Below, one piece after another: positions 1 through 5,867 of a DNA stretch of 13,168 nucleotides. The first letter of the stretch is position 1. Each line of letters opens with the position of its first letter. A program made the translations under genes and the position numbers. Origin of the DNA: Candidatus Saccharimonadota bacterium (GTDB taxonomy: Bacteria > Patescibacteriota > Saccharimonadia > Saccharimonadales > Saccharimonadaceae); NCBI GenBank assembly GCA_009777365.1, contig WRLZ01000010.1, forward strand, positions 1 through 13,168, given 5' to 3'. Under the pieces are notes generated by a model. It had not been told where the DNA came from. It saw nothing but the letters and a program-made list of their open reading frames with translations, and did not search any database.

Positions 1-36
1 ACCCGCTGTTGTGATGATGACGGGGTTGGAATGTGT

Positions 37-462
37 TTATCTTATGATTTCGTTGTCGGGGACTTCCTTTAGGCGGGTGGCGACTTCGGTTCTTTGGAGG
101 TTGACGATGGAGGAGAGGCGGGCTGTTTCGGCGATGAGTTCGGCTCTTTGGCTTTCGAGTTCGGCGACTTCGCCGCCTAGGTCGCTTAGTCGGTAGTCTA
201 GGCTGGTTGCTTGTACGGTTTGGGTGAGGGCGACGATTCCTAGGAGTGCTACGCCGATGATTACGGCGACGCTGTAGGCGACGGGGCCTAGTTTGACTCG
301 GTCGTCAAATCTGACGCGATTTCTGTTTTTTGTCCAGCCGCGAGCGGAACTGCTAAGGGCTTCACCGCCTTGTCCGTTGTAAAAACCGGTGCGTAGGTTG
401 GAAGTCGTAGCAGCTCGGCTCGCTCGTCTCGACACGAATTGTCCATTGTTACTATTTAGCAT
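37..462 (-). CDS. FtsL/DivIC-like cell-division protein (septum formation initiator type)
   Basis: A 141-aa bitopic protein with a basic, Ser/Arg-rich cytoplasmic N-terminus (about 1-58). One membrane segment follows at about 61-82, then a heptad-like region rich in Leu, Glu and Ala (about 88-130) that should form an extracytoplasmic coiled coil. This is the architecture of FtsL/DivIC, which pair through coiled coils in the divisome and link to FtsQ/FtsI. Lying downstream of rsmH on the same strand is the usual dcw-cluster position of ftsL, although about 800 bp of repeats and hairpins separate the two here instead of the usual close spacing. No Shine-Dalgarno is visible before the ATG; the upstream sequence is AT-rich with a TATAAC immediately before it. 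The product could be DivIC rather than FtsL because sequence conservation is low in this family. Confidence 0.7.
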   Translation of the reverse strand: MLNSNNGQFVSRRASRAATTSNLRTGFYNGQGGEALSSSARGWTKNRNRVRFDDRVKLGPVAYSVAVIIGVALLGIVALTQTVQATSLDYRLSDLGGEVAELESQRAELIAETARLSSIVNLQRTEVATRLKEVPDNEIIR

Positions 463-526
463 TGTTATATGTTACTTACTTATTTATTTTATTTTTCTTT
501 CTGTCTCAGTTAATAAGTTATTCCCC

Positions 527-659
527 GGATTCCTTAATTACTTTCCCTCTTTGCATCCGGAAGGTGTCGCATCTGTCGTTACAGATGCTCCAGCCATCCT
601 GACTCCATCAATCGTTATTGATTGGAGACATGCTCAGAGTGAATGTAATTAAGGAATCC
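527..659 (+). ncRNA. Y element 1: 133-bp three-way-junction inverted-repeat element
   Basis: A perfect 15-bp terminal inverted repeat (527-541 with 645-659) encloses two hairpins. The first is an 8-bp stem at 569-588 with loop CGTT. The second, at about 604-626, has a bulged T and also a CGTT loop. An unpaired GACATGCTCAG follows at 627-637. A second element at 7841-7974 (134 bp) has the same fold, the same two CGTY-loop hairpins and the identical 11-nt tail, but an unrelated closing stem. No ORF or start signal belongs to it. The plus strand is assumed because a T opposite G in the closing stem of the second copy would be a G-U pair in plus-strand RNA. Function unknown. Confidence 0.6.
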
Positions 660-690
660 AAATGTCCGCATATTATAGCTATACCAGATG

Positions 691-769
691 GCCTGCCGGT
701 TATGGGTAACTACTCCCATAACCGGTTGAGGCTGAGCTATACCCCTTGCGGGTATAACGGGGCGTTTTT
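691..769 (+). other. Two tandem strong hairpins downstream of Y element 1
   Basis: An 11-bp perfect stem (CCGGTTATGGG at 696-706 with 715-725) is extended outward by GCCT/AGGC. A second hairpin follows at 738-756 (TATACCC/GGGTATA, 5-nt loop), with a T-run at 765-769. The segment AGCTATACC flanks the first hairpin as a direct repeat. The last hairpin plus T-run could end a plus-strand transcript crossing the Y element, but the gap to the T-run is long for a classical intrinsic terminator. Confidence 0.5.
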
Positions 770-1115
770 ATGTTTACGCTCCTACCGTTATAATACTTAA
801 AAACCAAAAACTTTTATATCAAGAACGCGAAACTAACTAATGAATCGCACTTTGATCGTCGCCTTGCGCGACAAGTTTTTTACTTGAATTTGTTTTGGCA
901 TGTTTGCCCTTTCTGCTACGTTTTATTTGAGGCGGCGTTCGCTGCGCTCATATATTGGTAGCGGTTTTTATTTTGCTCGGGATTCCTTGGCTTTAGGCCA
1001 ATTTGTCCCATGTGTTGTTTTTTGCGCCTGGGCGCGAGGTTGGTTAAACAAAACGCGCAATTTAACAGGTGTGTGATGAACGCCCCCTGAAAACGGCGTT
1101 AACAAGGATTGTTTT
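770..1115. other. Intergenic spacer without a gene
   Basis: No ORF with a credible start is seen. It contains a REP-like tail fragment at 929-950 (GGCGGCGTTCGCTGCGCTCAT) and a short hairpin at about 1079-1100 (AACGCC/GGCGTT). The rest is AT-rich with no recognised signal. Confidence 0.5.
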
Positions 1116-1190
1116 AGGCTGCAGAACGCTCATGGAAAGTGTGATTTCCATTCGCTCCTAAAGGGCGGAACAAGTTCCGCGCTCCGCAGG
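1116..1190. repeat. REP-like palindromic repeat, copy R1
   Basis: A 49-bp segment (1116-1164) is nearly identical to 6472-6520. Its centre is the hairpin TGGAAA-GTGTGA-TTTCCA (1133-1150), followed by TTCGCTCCTAAAG. A second palindrome (GCGGAAC AA GTTCCGC) follows at about 1166-1181. It lies between rsmH and the ftsL-like gene. Confidence 0.75.
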
Positions 1191-1265
1191 CTTGTAGCTT
1201 ATGAGTCGTTGCAATTCAAGTCGTACAACGCCGCCGGTGAAGGCTGTTTTGGCTACATTATTAGA

Positions 1266-2189
1266 TTATATTTTCTCTGCTACTCGGAGTTTCGCACTTC
1301 TCGACCTTGGGTTCTCGGGGTCAGCTTCGGACCCTAAGATTGGGCGAGGAGTTAGGACTTTTAGATCGCTTTCCAGACCGCGACTACCATGTTCGCGGAA
1401 GAAGTCTTTGACCATGCGGTCTTCGAGACTGTGGAAAGAGATTATGCCAATTCGACCGCCTGGAGCTAAAAGTTCCAGCAGGAGCGGAAGGGTTTGGCCT
1501 AAAAGGTTTAGTTCGTCGTTGACGGCGATGCGGATGGCTTGATATATTCTAGGCAACATTCGCTTTGCGTGGAATGAATCCACGCTAGCTACTAAAGAGC
1601 CTTCGGCGTTCGCTTCGCTAACGCTGAAAACTTTTTTGCCAAAAATAGCTTTCGCAAGTTCGCCTGTTGTTTCGATTGGGCGGTTCTCGGTGATCTTTCG
1701 GGCAAACATCCTAGCTTGCCCTTCTCGCAGTTCACCATACTCTACGAAAATATCAATTAGTCCACTTTCACGCCAATTATTGACAATTGTGTGTGCCGAG
1801 AGTTTTTGTCCGCGATCCATACGCATATCGAGCGCTGAGTCGAAGCGGAACGAAAAACCACGTTCGGCGTTATCCAACTGTGGCGACGAAACTCCTAGAT
1901 CCATCAATATTACGTCAAATCTTTTTTCATCACTTACTAGAGAAGACACTGCACCATAAAAATCTTGATTTATAATCTTTACATCTCTGAATTCTCGCTT
2001 GAGATGTTCGATTGCAAAATCGTCGCGGTCTACTAATACCGCGTCTTTGTGGTTCTGTGTCTGCCTCAAAAACTCTTTCGCATGTCCTCCGTAGCCGGCT
2101 GTAAGATCCAAATATCTTTCGCCAGGCTTGGGGGCCATCACATCTATTGTTGATTTGAGTAACACTGGGGTATGATCTATTGAAGTCAT
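1266..2189 (-). CDS. rsmH: 16S rRNA (cytosine-1402-N4)-methyltransferase RsmH (MraW)
   Basis: RsmH methylates N4 of C1402 in the 30S P-site using S-adenosylmethionine. The 307-aa protein carries the family signatures in order: HTPVLLK near the N-terminus, the SAM-binding GYGGHAKEF (about 32-40), DLGVSSPQLD (97-106), ERGFSFRFDSALDMRMD (109-125), FHSLEDRMVKDFF (about 252-264) and the C-terminal PRSRSAKLR. Residues about 189-209, just before the conserved RxxQAIRIAVNDEL block, are longer than usual and are encoded by a REP-like palindromic repeat (see that entry). A promoter TTGGTA-17-TATAAT ends 6 nt before the ATG with no Shine-Dalgarno, so translation is probably leaderless. A second promoter at 2714-2742 also points into it through a long structured RNA. 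Identity is certain. Confidence 0.97.
   Translation of the reverse strand: MTSIDHTPVLLKSTIDVMAPKPGERYLDLTAGYGGHAKEFLRQTQNHKDAVLVDRDDFAIEHLKREFRDVKIINQDFYGAVSSLVSDEKRFDVILMDLGVSSPQLDNAERGFSFRFDSALDMRMDRGQKLSAHTIVNNWRESGLIDIFVEYGELREGQARMFARKITENRPIETTGELAKAIFGKKVFSVSEANAEGSLVASVDSFHAKRMLPRIYQAIRIAVNDELNLLGQTLPLLLELLAPGGRIGIISFHSLEDRMVKDFFREHGSRGLESDLKVLTPRPILGSEADPENPRSRSAKLRVAEKI
1551..1625. repeat. REP-like palindromic repeat inside rsmH, copy R4
   Basis: It has the same layout as the intergenic copies: AGGC-AACATTCGCT, a 7-bp hairpin (GCGTGGA/TCCACGC, about 1566-1584), then CTACTAAAGAGCCTTCGGCG and TTCGCT. The tail CTACTAAAGAGCCT is shared with the copy at 9350-9413. It is read in frame as about residues 189-213 of RsmH without breaking the gene. 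Confidence 0.75.
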
Positions 2190-2195
2190 AACCTA

Positions 2196-2224
2196 ATTAT
2201 ACACCTACATTCAAGATTTACCAA
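2196..2224 (-). promoter_or_regulatory. Promoter of rsmH, probably leaderless
   Basis: On the minus strand: -35 TTGGTA (2219-2224), 17-nt spacer, -10 TATAAT (2196-2201), and only 6 nt to the ATG at 2189. The start of transcription therefore falls at or next to the start codon. The -35 box overlaps the end of the long-range stem of the upstream structured RNA. Confidence 0.65.
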
Positions 2225-2707
2225 CTGATAGTTTCGCGTTTTTGTTTTTGTTTATTTTAGTTTTTAATCATCTGGCTTCCCTAGAATTGTCTTGGTAGAG
2301 AGTCAATTCTAGATTTGTGTGAAGCCGCATAGTTTTTGTGTTTAACTCTTGGTTAAACATAAGATCACACTTCGTTGAGAGACTTATGTGTGAAAAATTT
2401 GTGGGAGGTGTTTACTTTCGTTGAGGTGCGCCTGAATTTATTGTCCGGCAAGCCGAACAAATACAAAAAGAGAAAGTAGTGTTCCTTTTGTTTCGCCCAG
2501 GTTGTACGAACCCGAATTGAATTGATCGGGCGACAATGTGCGAAACTACCAGATGGTAAATCTCAAATGTTCTGTTAAATTGCTGTAGTCAAAATTGCCA
2601 TTGCACTGGATCAGTGTTAGCTTTGACTATAAATTGTTTTGTTTTTGTGAAGTGGTGTTTGTTTTTGACCAGCCTATTTATGTTGTTTGGTGGTCTTTCT
2701 GCCACTT
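2205..2707 (-). ncRNA. Large structured RNA, leader of rsmH or independent ncRNA
   Basis: Starting from the promoter at 2714-2742, the minus-strand transcript would hold many stems. A 5'-terminal stem is at 2702-2707/2650-2655. A stem at 2622-2629/2586-2593 encloses CACTG-GAT-CAGTG. An 18-position long-range stem pairs 2540-2557 with 2220-2237 (16 of 18 paired). Inside it are hairpins at 2281-2312 (9 bp), 2274-2279/2321-2326, 2339-2359 (8 bp), 2441-2460, 2413-2419/2472-2478 and 2493-2498/2528-2533. An H-type pseudoknot lies at 2357-2393 (ACATAAG/CTTATGT interleaved with TCACAC/GTGTGA). I could not find the conserved cores of RNase P RNA, tmRNA or SRP RNA. The strand is chosen from the promoter; many of these stems would form on either strand. 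Confidence 0.6.
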
Positions 2708-2713
2708 ATCCAG

Positions 2714-2742
2714 AGTATACATTAAAAAAATCATAAAGTCAA
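2714..2742 (-). promoter_or_regulatory. Promoter upstream of the structured RNA/rsmH
   Basis: On the minus strand: TTGACT (2737-2742), 17-nt spacer, TATACT (2714-2719). The predicted start near 2707 coincides with the first base of the first stem of the structured RNA. Confidence 0.7.
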
Positions 2743-2863
2743 GGGCTTTTTGGCGGGATTGTGGAAGAAATATGGTCTTATATAGATAGGTTATACAATA
2801 ATGTGGGGAAAACTCAAGTTTGGGGGTGGTGAGTTTACAGATGATACTGCCCTGCTCTAGGAT

Positions 2864-2890
2864 TTTTCCACATTTTTAATCTGTGGATAA
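2864..2890. other. Pair of inverted DnaA-box-like 9-mers
   Basis: TTTTCCACA (2864-2872) and TGTGGATAA (2882-2890, reverse of the canonical TTATCCACA) face each other 9 bp apart. A related TGTGGGGAA lies at 2802-2810. No dnaA or dnaN is in the window, so an origin role is only a possibility; the pair also forms a weak hairpin. Confidence 0.3.
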
Positions 2891-3391
2891 CTTTCGGGGG
2901 TTGGTGAAAATGTGGTGGAATGATGGAAGCATATTATAATAATTTTGGATATTTGTAAAGTTGTTGTTGCGTTCTTTTTGTGGTGTGGTTTGGGTTGACA
3001 ATTTGTGCGGTTCGTGGTGTGGGGACTTTGGGGATGGTGTTGACTTTTGGGGAGAATGTTGTGGAATGTATATTGACCTAGCTGGGGTTTTGTTGTGGAA
3101 TGGTGGATATTGATCTGGTGGGGGGCGTGAGGAAAGCGCCTTGTCATAGACGAAGGCGCTTGTGGGTTTGGTTCGGATTAGGCAAATGCAAGACGTTTGA
3201 TTCTCTCGAAGAAAGTCGGGCGTAAGAGATTCTGGAGACGGAGAGCCATGGGGCTCGAAGGGAGGCATCTTCCCCGAGTTTGCCGAAGGCCGTGTTTGTC
3301 GCATTCTGCGTAGAAAGCGAGATCTGCCGTTGTCATGGAAACTCTTGGGCCAGACGAAATGCTGTCCCAGACTCTGAGTTGCGTTTTTCAT
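2876..3391 (-). CDS. Hypothetical small protein behind leader A (reading frame uncertain)
   Basis: Initiation is convincing: AGGAGG sits 8 nt before the ATG at 3391, behind a strong promoter and the conserved leader A. The 171-aa frame is otherwise odd. The first 80 or so residues have ordinary composition. The C-terminal half is low-complexity Pro/Ser/Thr/His/Asn encoded by the GT-rich spacer type seen elsewhere in the window, so it may be read-through of a lost stop. A 9-bp hairpin (3134-3161) lies inside the frame. A shifted frame offers a cleaner 52-aa ORF (3178-3336, starting MTTADLAFYA) whose TAA falls just before that hairpin. Either the gene is frameshifted or the short overlapping ORF is the real one. 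No family recognised. Confidence 0.35.
   Translation of the reverse strand: MKNATQSLGQHFVWPKSFHDNGRSRFLRRMRQTRPSANSGKMPPFEPHGSPSPESLTPDFLRENQTSCICLIRTKPTSAFVYDKALSSRPPPDQYPPFHNKTPARSIYIPQHSPQKSTPSPKSPHHEPHKLSTQTTPQKERNNNFTNIQNYYNMLPSFHHIFTNPRKLSTD
3134..3161 (-). terminator. Strong hairpin, possible terminator
   Basis: A perfect 9-bp stem AAGCGCCTT/AAGGCGCTT with a 10-nt loop, followed on the minus strand by TTTCC. It comes just after the stop of the 52-aa alternative frame (3178-3180), as a terminator would, but the T-run is very short. Confidence 0.35.
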
Positions 3392-3479
3392 AGTATTACC
3401 TCCTGTTTTGTAGGCCTCTTTGGGCTGGTTTGGGATAGGGTTAAAAACTTGTGATAGTTACTATGGTGTCCGAACCTGG

Positions 3480-3628
3480 TAAAATACGGGCAGTAAAGTA
3501 GGTGTGGGATTATTTTTTGGGAAAAATAATCCCCTGTATCTACAGGGTCTCGAATATTTTACTATTCGTCTTCCTGTAAAAGCCTATCTACTGCTAATTG
3601 CAGGAGCACATTTCTGTGATCCTACCTT
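3480..3628 (-). promoter_or_regulatory. Structured leader A (riboswitch-like), homologous to leader B
   Basis: Minus-strand order of elements: HP1 (3602-3623, GNRA loop GAAA, one internal mismatch); a conserved ATAGGC; an ACAGG segment (3573-3578); HP2 (3551-3568, CGAATA/TATTCG); CCCTGTA (3541-3547), which pairs either back to ACAGG or forward to ACAGGGG (3531-3537); then a 12-bp hairpin (3506-3533) that shares the GGG; and finally ACCTA. Leader B at 6550-6672 has the same order with different stem bases. The overlapping pairings give two mutually exclusive folds, as in a cis-regulatory switch. About 90 nt more separate it from the start codon. Confidence 0.65.
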
Positions 3629-3631
3629 TCT

Positions 3632-3660
3632 ATTATAGCATACTTTGAGTAAAAAGTCAA
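3632..3660 (-). promoter_or_regulatory. Promoter of leader A transcript
   Basis: On the minus strand: TTGACT (3655-3660), 17-nt spacer TTTTACTCAAAGTATGC, TATAAT (3632-3637). The spacer is identical to that of the leader B promoter and nearly identical to those at 6861, 8219 and 11553. Confidence 0.85.
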
Positions 3661-3695
3661 CCCTTTCCTTACGGAAAGTGTTCTTAATCTCTCCT

Positions 3696-3742
3696 TGCTC
3701 AGATGAAAATGTAAAACATTTTCATCATTCGCTTCGTCGGAT
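3696..3742. repeat. REP-like palindrome, copy R7
   Basis: A perfect 10-bp hairpin ATGAAAATGT-AAA-ACATTTTCAT (3703-3725) is flanked by TTGCTCAG and CATTCGCTTCG. This is the GCTCA-[palindrome]-TTCGCT pattern of the other copies, with an unrelated stem sequence. Confidence 0.55.
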
Positions 3743-3744
3743 TA

Positions 3745-3885
3745 TCAATAGGTTTGGGGCTTTTTAGGTGGGTTTTGGGTAAAAATGTGCCTTTTTTGGG
3801 GTGTTTTGTGGGTGTTTACAGGGGTGGGGTTTTTGACAAAATTGGGGGATTGTGGCGTGTTTTGGGTGGTCTGCTCTGCTCTGGG
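3745..3885. repeat. GT-rich spacer block, similar to 6715-6840
   Basis: No gene is seen. Words shared in order with 6715-6840 include GTGCC, TTTTGTGGG, TTTACAG, TTTTGAC, AAATTGGG and CTGCTCT. Both blocks lie upstream (minus sense) of a leader A/B promoter. ORFs here are artefacts of Gly/Trp/Phe-rich or Pro/His-rich translation of GT-rich DNA. Confidence 0.5.
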
Positions 3886-3944
3886 CTATGGTTTTCGTGG
3901 GGTGGGGGTCCATCACGCTTATGTTGTAATTTTCGAGTATTTCA

Positions 3945-3974
3945 TTGACCATCCATATATATGGATGGTAGAAT
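3945..3974 (+). promoter_or_regulatory. Promoter with a perfect palindrome filling the spacer (operator)
   Basis: TTGACC (3945-3950), 18-nt spacer, TAGAAT (3969-3974). A perfect 20-bp palindrome, CCATCCATATATATGGATGG (3949-3968), overlaps the -35 box and runs exactly to the -10 box. That is the classic position for a dimeric repressor that blocks RNA polymerase. The transcript would start near 3981 and run into the structured leader and 24-codon ORF. Confidence 0.6.
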
Positions 3975-3979
3975 AATGG

Positions 3980-4100
3980 AGGTTGGTAAGTTCTCCGATT
4001 AGTTCTAATCGGGCCTAGGGACAGGCCCCACCTCGATCCTGTAGGCTTCACTAGACAGTATTTCTAGAATATATATGTGTGGAGCCTAGGAAGGAGGAGT
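3980..4100 (+). promoter_or_regulatory. Structured leader of the 24-codon ORF
   Basis: GAGGT (about 3981) pairs with ACCTC (about 4031) and encloses two hairpins: CCGATTA-GTTC-TAATCGG and GGGCCT-AGGGAC-AGGCCC. Next comes a stem TAGGCTTCA/TGGAGCCTA (about 4042-4090) enclosing CTAGA-CAGTATT-TCTAG, then AGGAAGGAGGAG as ribosome-binding site. Four or more stems starting right at the predicted +1 look like a regulatory leader. It matches no riboswitch consensus I could recall. Confidence 0.5.
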
Positions 4101-4101
4101 A

Positions 4102-4176
4102 ATGAAGAAGATTTCAGTCTTTTGGGGTTTACTTTCATTTGAATTCTACCCGAGAAACAAACGAACCAAGCAGTAA
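4102..4176 (+). CDS. 24-aa micro-ORF with very strong RBS
   Basis: ATG at 4102 follows AAGGAGGAG at optimal spacing and encodes 24 residues: a Lys-Lys start, a short hydrophobic stretch with Trp (ISVFWGLLSF), then a basic tail ending KRTKQ. It is read from the palindrome-controlled promoter through a structured leader. It may be a leader peptide, a small membrane-associated protein or a toxin-like peptide; the sequence is too short to decide. An opposing promoter at 4243-4271 would produce RNA antisense to it. Confidence 0.5.
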   Translation: MKKISVFWGLLSFEFYPRNKRTKQ

Positions 4177-4242
4177 AGCTTAGATCTTAACCAACCATAT
4201 ATTCAAGTAGCTCGCCTTAGCAGGGTTGCTTGAATTAATGTA

Positions 4243-4271
4243 ATTATACACCAGGTGGATTGTGAAGTCAA
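4243..4271 (-). promoter_or_regulatory. Minus-strand promoter, antisense to the 24-codon ORF
   Basis: TTGACT (4266-4271), 17-nt spacer, TATAAT (4243-4248): one of the best promoter matches in the window. No credible minus-strand gene lies between it and leader A. The product would be an RNA that begins with the hairpin ATTCAAG...CTTGAAT (about 4203-4236) and runs antisense through 4176-4102. Confidence 0.65.
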
Positions 4272-4277
4272 GAGAGA

Positions 4278-4952
4278 TTAGATAACAGGAGTGATTTTGC
4301 CTAGGAGAGCGTATTTTTCGGTGAAGATTTGGTCGATGGTGGTGTTGGTTTTGAGCATGTATTGGCGGACTACGAAATAGCCGGCGCTGTAGCCTGACCA
4401 TCTGGGGAGGCCGAGTTTTTTATCGCCTTTTATAAAAATTTTATAGTGGTCAAATTTTTTACCTTGGAGGTCTTTGCTTAGTGTTTTTAGGATTTTTTGG
4501 TTGATGTTGTCGGATCGCTTGGTGATGGTTTGGACGAAGACGTCGGGCTTGTAGCGTTTGTCCTTGGCTGCCCTCTCTTGGAAAGCCGTGGCTAGGCCTT
4601 CCATAATCATTTCGTCCAGTAGTGAGCTGGTCCATTCGTTGTTGCGCTGCCAGCGGGCGGAGTGGCAGAGTTCGTGGCATAGCATTTGGAAGATGTCGCG
4701 GGTTTTGATCTTCTTTTTCATGGTAGGGTCGAGAGTCATGACGATAAAACTACTGGTGTGTGCCCTGCCGCCGATGTGGGTTTCGGGGATGGTGTCGCCT
4801 AGGGCGCTGGTAAAAATTATGTCGATTGGGCGCTTGATCTTTAGTTTGGGCACGGCATATTTCTCGGCAATCCTGACAGCACGTTTGATCCGCCTGGAAA
4901 ACCTTTTTAGATCGCCACTGGCATTGGCAATATAAAGCCGTAATTTTCCCAT
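4278..4952 (-). CDS. DUF2268-type putative zinc metalloprotease
   Basis: A 224-aa soluble protein with the metal-binding, catalytic HELCH motif (93-97) and, about 20 residues on, MEGLATAFQE, whose Glu118 fits the third zinc ligand of gluzincin-like proteases. A substrate-groove-like stretch GGRAHTSSFIVMTL precedes the motif at about 61-74. This arrangement matches DUF2268 predicted Zn-dependent proteases; the substrate is unknown. There is no signal peptide. The start is fixed by a promoter whose -10 TATAAT ends 9 nt before the ATG, and there is no Shine-Dalgarno, so the mRNA is probably leaderless. The gene appears monocistronic. Confidence 0.75.
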   Translation of the reverse strand: MGKLRLYIANASGDLKRFSRRIKRAVRIAEKYAVPKLKIKRPIDIIFTSALGDTIPETHIGGRAHTSSFIVMTLDPTMKKKIKTRDIFQMLCHELCHSARWQRNNEWTSSLLDEMIMEGLATAFQERAAKDKRYKPDVFVQTITKRSDNINQKILKTLSKDLQGKKFDHYKIFIKGDKKLGLPRWSGYSAGYFVVRQYMLKTNTTIDQIFTEKYALLGKITPVI

Positions 4953-4961
4953 AATGGGTAT

Positions 4962-4990
4962 ATTATATCATAGAGTATCAGAAAAGTCAA
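4962..4990 (-). promoter_or_regulatory. Promoter of the DUF2268 gene, leaderless
   Basis: On the minus strand: TTGACT (4985-4990), 17-nt spacer, TATAAT (4962-4967), then 9 nt to the ATG. The +1 falls at or within 3 nt of the start codon. Confidence 0.8.
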
Positions 4991-5008
4991 TGTGTGGTCG
5001 GGTGGGGT

Positions 5009-5042
5009 TGGAAAAGAAAGACCCGGCTGGTGGCCGGGTTGT
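5009..5042 (-). terminator. Intrinsic terminator of the two-TM protein gene
   Basis: Minus strand: ACCCGGC/GCCGGGT stem (5021-5027/5033-5039) followed by TCTTTCTTTT. It sits about 40 bp after the stop at 5078. Confidence 0.8.
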
Positions 5043-5077
5043 TTGTAGGTTGCATCGGTTGAGGCCGATGTTGGGAA

Positions 5078-5737
5078 TTATTCTTCTTCATCCATGTTCA
5101 TAGCTGAGATGCGTTGTTTCAAAAACCCTTGTAGGTTTTGATAAAAATCTCCTTGGTCTTTGCATAGCTCGCAAAACTCATCCAAAAGCTGGATGTAGTT
5201 TTCGCGCTCTAGGAGATATGTGTCCATCAACTCCTTTCTCTTTTCGCTTTCTTTAGTGATGTTTTCTTGGGCTTCTGCGGCCTGTTTGTTGATTCTTTCT
5301 TGAATCATGCCGATGAGCCATGCTTGCGCTTTGCTAGAGAAAAACAGAACGAAGCTGGCGGCAAGTAAACCAAAAACGAAGGGCGCGGAAATTATCCAAG
5401 CTTGAACTGGAACGTCCATGTGGGCCCGCATAAATAGCAGGATAGAAGCGAAAAGCAAGGGTAAGGCAAAAAGTGATCGCTCAATGAGCCTCAACCACTT
5501 CTTGGCTTTTGCCAAACTGCTTTGGCCACTTGTGTAGAGTCTGGTTCCAGCTGTTTCCTCGAAATGCTTTTCTATACCCTCCTTATCAATGGGCATATTA
5601 TGACCGTAAAGCTCCAGGTGGAGCTTATTGGCTTTTTCATATGCCTGCACTAATTTTGTTCCAAGCTCTTTGGCTTTTTCGGTTGCTGATGTTAAATTCT
5701 CAAGAAGCGTTGAATCATTGACAAATGGTTTGCTCAT
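5078..5737 (-). CDS. Two-TM membrane protein with long coiled coils, unknown function
   Basis: 219 aa. An N-terminal amphipathic, helix-rich segment (1-45) and a polar linker lead to TM1 (about 88-104) and TM2 (about 113-134), joined by a short loop. A long Glu/Lys-rich coiled coil follows (about 145-205), ending in an acidic DEEE tail. Both soluble parts should be on the same side of the membrane, probably cytoplasmic. The start chosen is ATG 5737 because AAGGAGAG lies 8 nt upstream; a GTG three codons earlier overlaps the spacer. The -10 candidate TATAAT (about 5758-5763) has no clear -35 box. No family recognised; a structural or scaffold role is a guess from shape. Confidence 0.7.
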   Translation of the reverse strand: MSKPFVNDSTLLENLTSATEKAKELGTKLVQAYEKANKLHLELYGHNMPIDKEGIEKHFEETAGTRLYTSGQSSLAKAKKWLRLIERSLFALPLLFASILLFMRAHMDVPVQAWIISAPFVFGLLAASFVLFFSSKAQAWLIGMIQERINKQAAEAQENITKESEKRKELMDTYLLERENYIQLLDEFCELCKDQGDFYQNLQGFLKQRISAMNMDEEE

Positions 5738-5817
5738 AAAAATCACTCTCCTTCTATTATATTAAAAAGATTGGACTAATGAAGAATAAATTGTATAAAG
5801 TGCGGATCTTCACGACC

Positions 5818-5853
5818 AACTAGTACCCTTGGGGTGGTCCAAGGATACTAGTT
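5818..5853. other. Strong hairpin upstream of the two-TM protein gene
   Basis: AACTAGTA then CCTTGG pair with CCAAGG and TACTAGTT across a 6-nt loop (14 bp with one mismatch). It lies next to the REP-like copy at 5868. Confidence 0.5.
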
Positions 5854-5867
5854 GATGGTGAAGTTTG

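Noticed and set aside
553..566. SRP RNA tetraloop-like CCGGAAGG
   Set aside because: The rest of the SRP helix 8 consensus is absent, and the second Y element lacks the word.
527..659. Retron msr-msd RNA (inverted repeats a1/a2 around hairpins)
   Set aside because: No reverse transcriptase is nearby, the element is short, and there is no long msd-type hairpin or recognisable priming-guanosine context. The second copy is equally orphan.
2282..2332. tmRNA-like tag frame ending Glu-Ala-Ala-stop
   Set aside because: The preceding residues do not resemble a proteolysis tag and there is no tRNA-like domain.
2220..2557. RNase P RNA or tmRNA
   Set aside because: Size and terminal stem fit, but I found no GGAAAGTCC/ACAGAA P4 core and no tRNA-like TTCGA arm with CCA end on either strand. 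Left as an unnamed structured RNA pending a covariance search.
3754..4051. Several 60-95 codon frames on both strands
   Set aside because: They are low-complexity translations of GT-rich spacer without start signals, and they cross the palindromic promoter.
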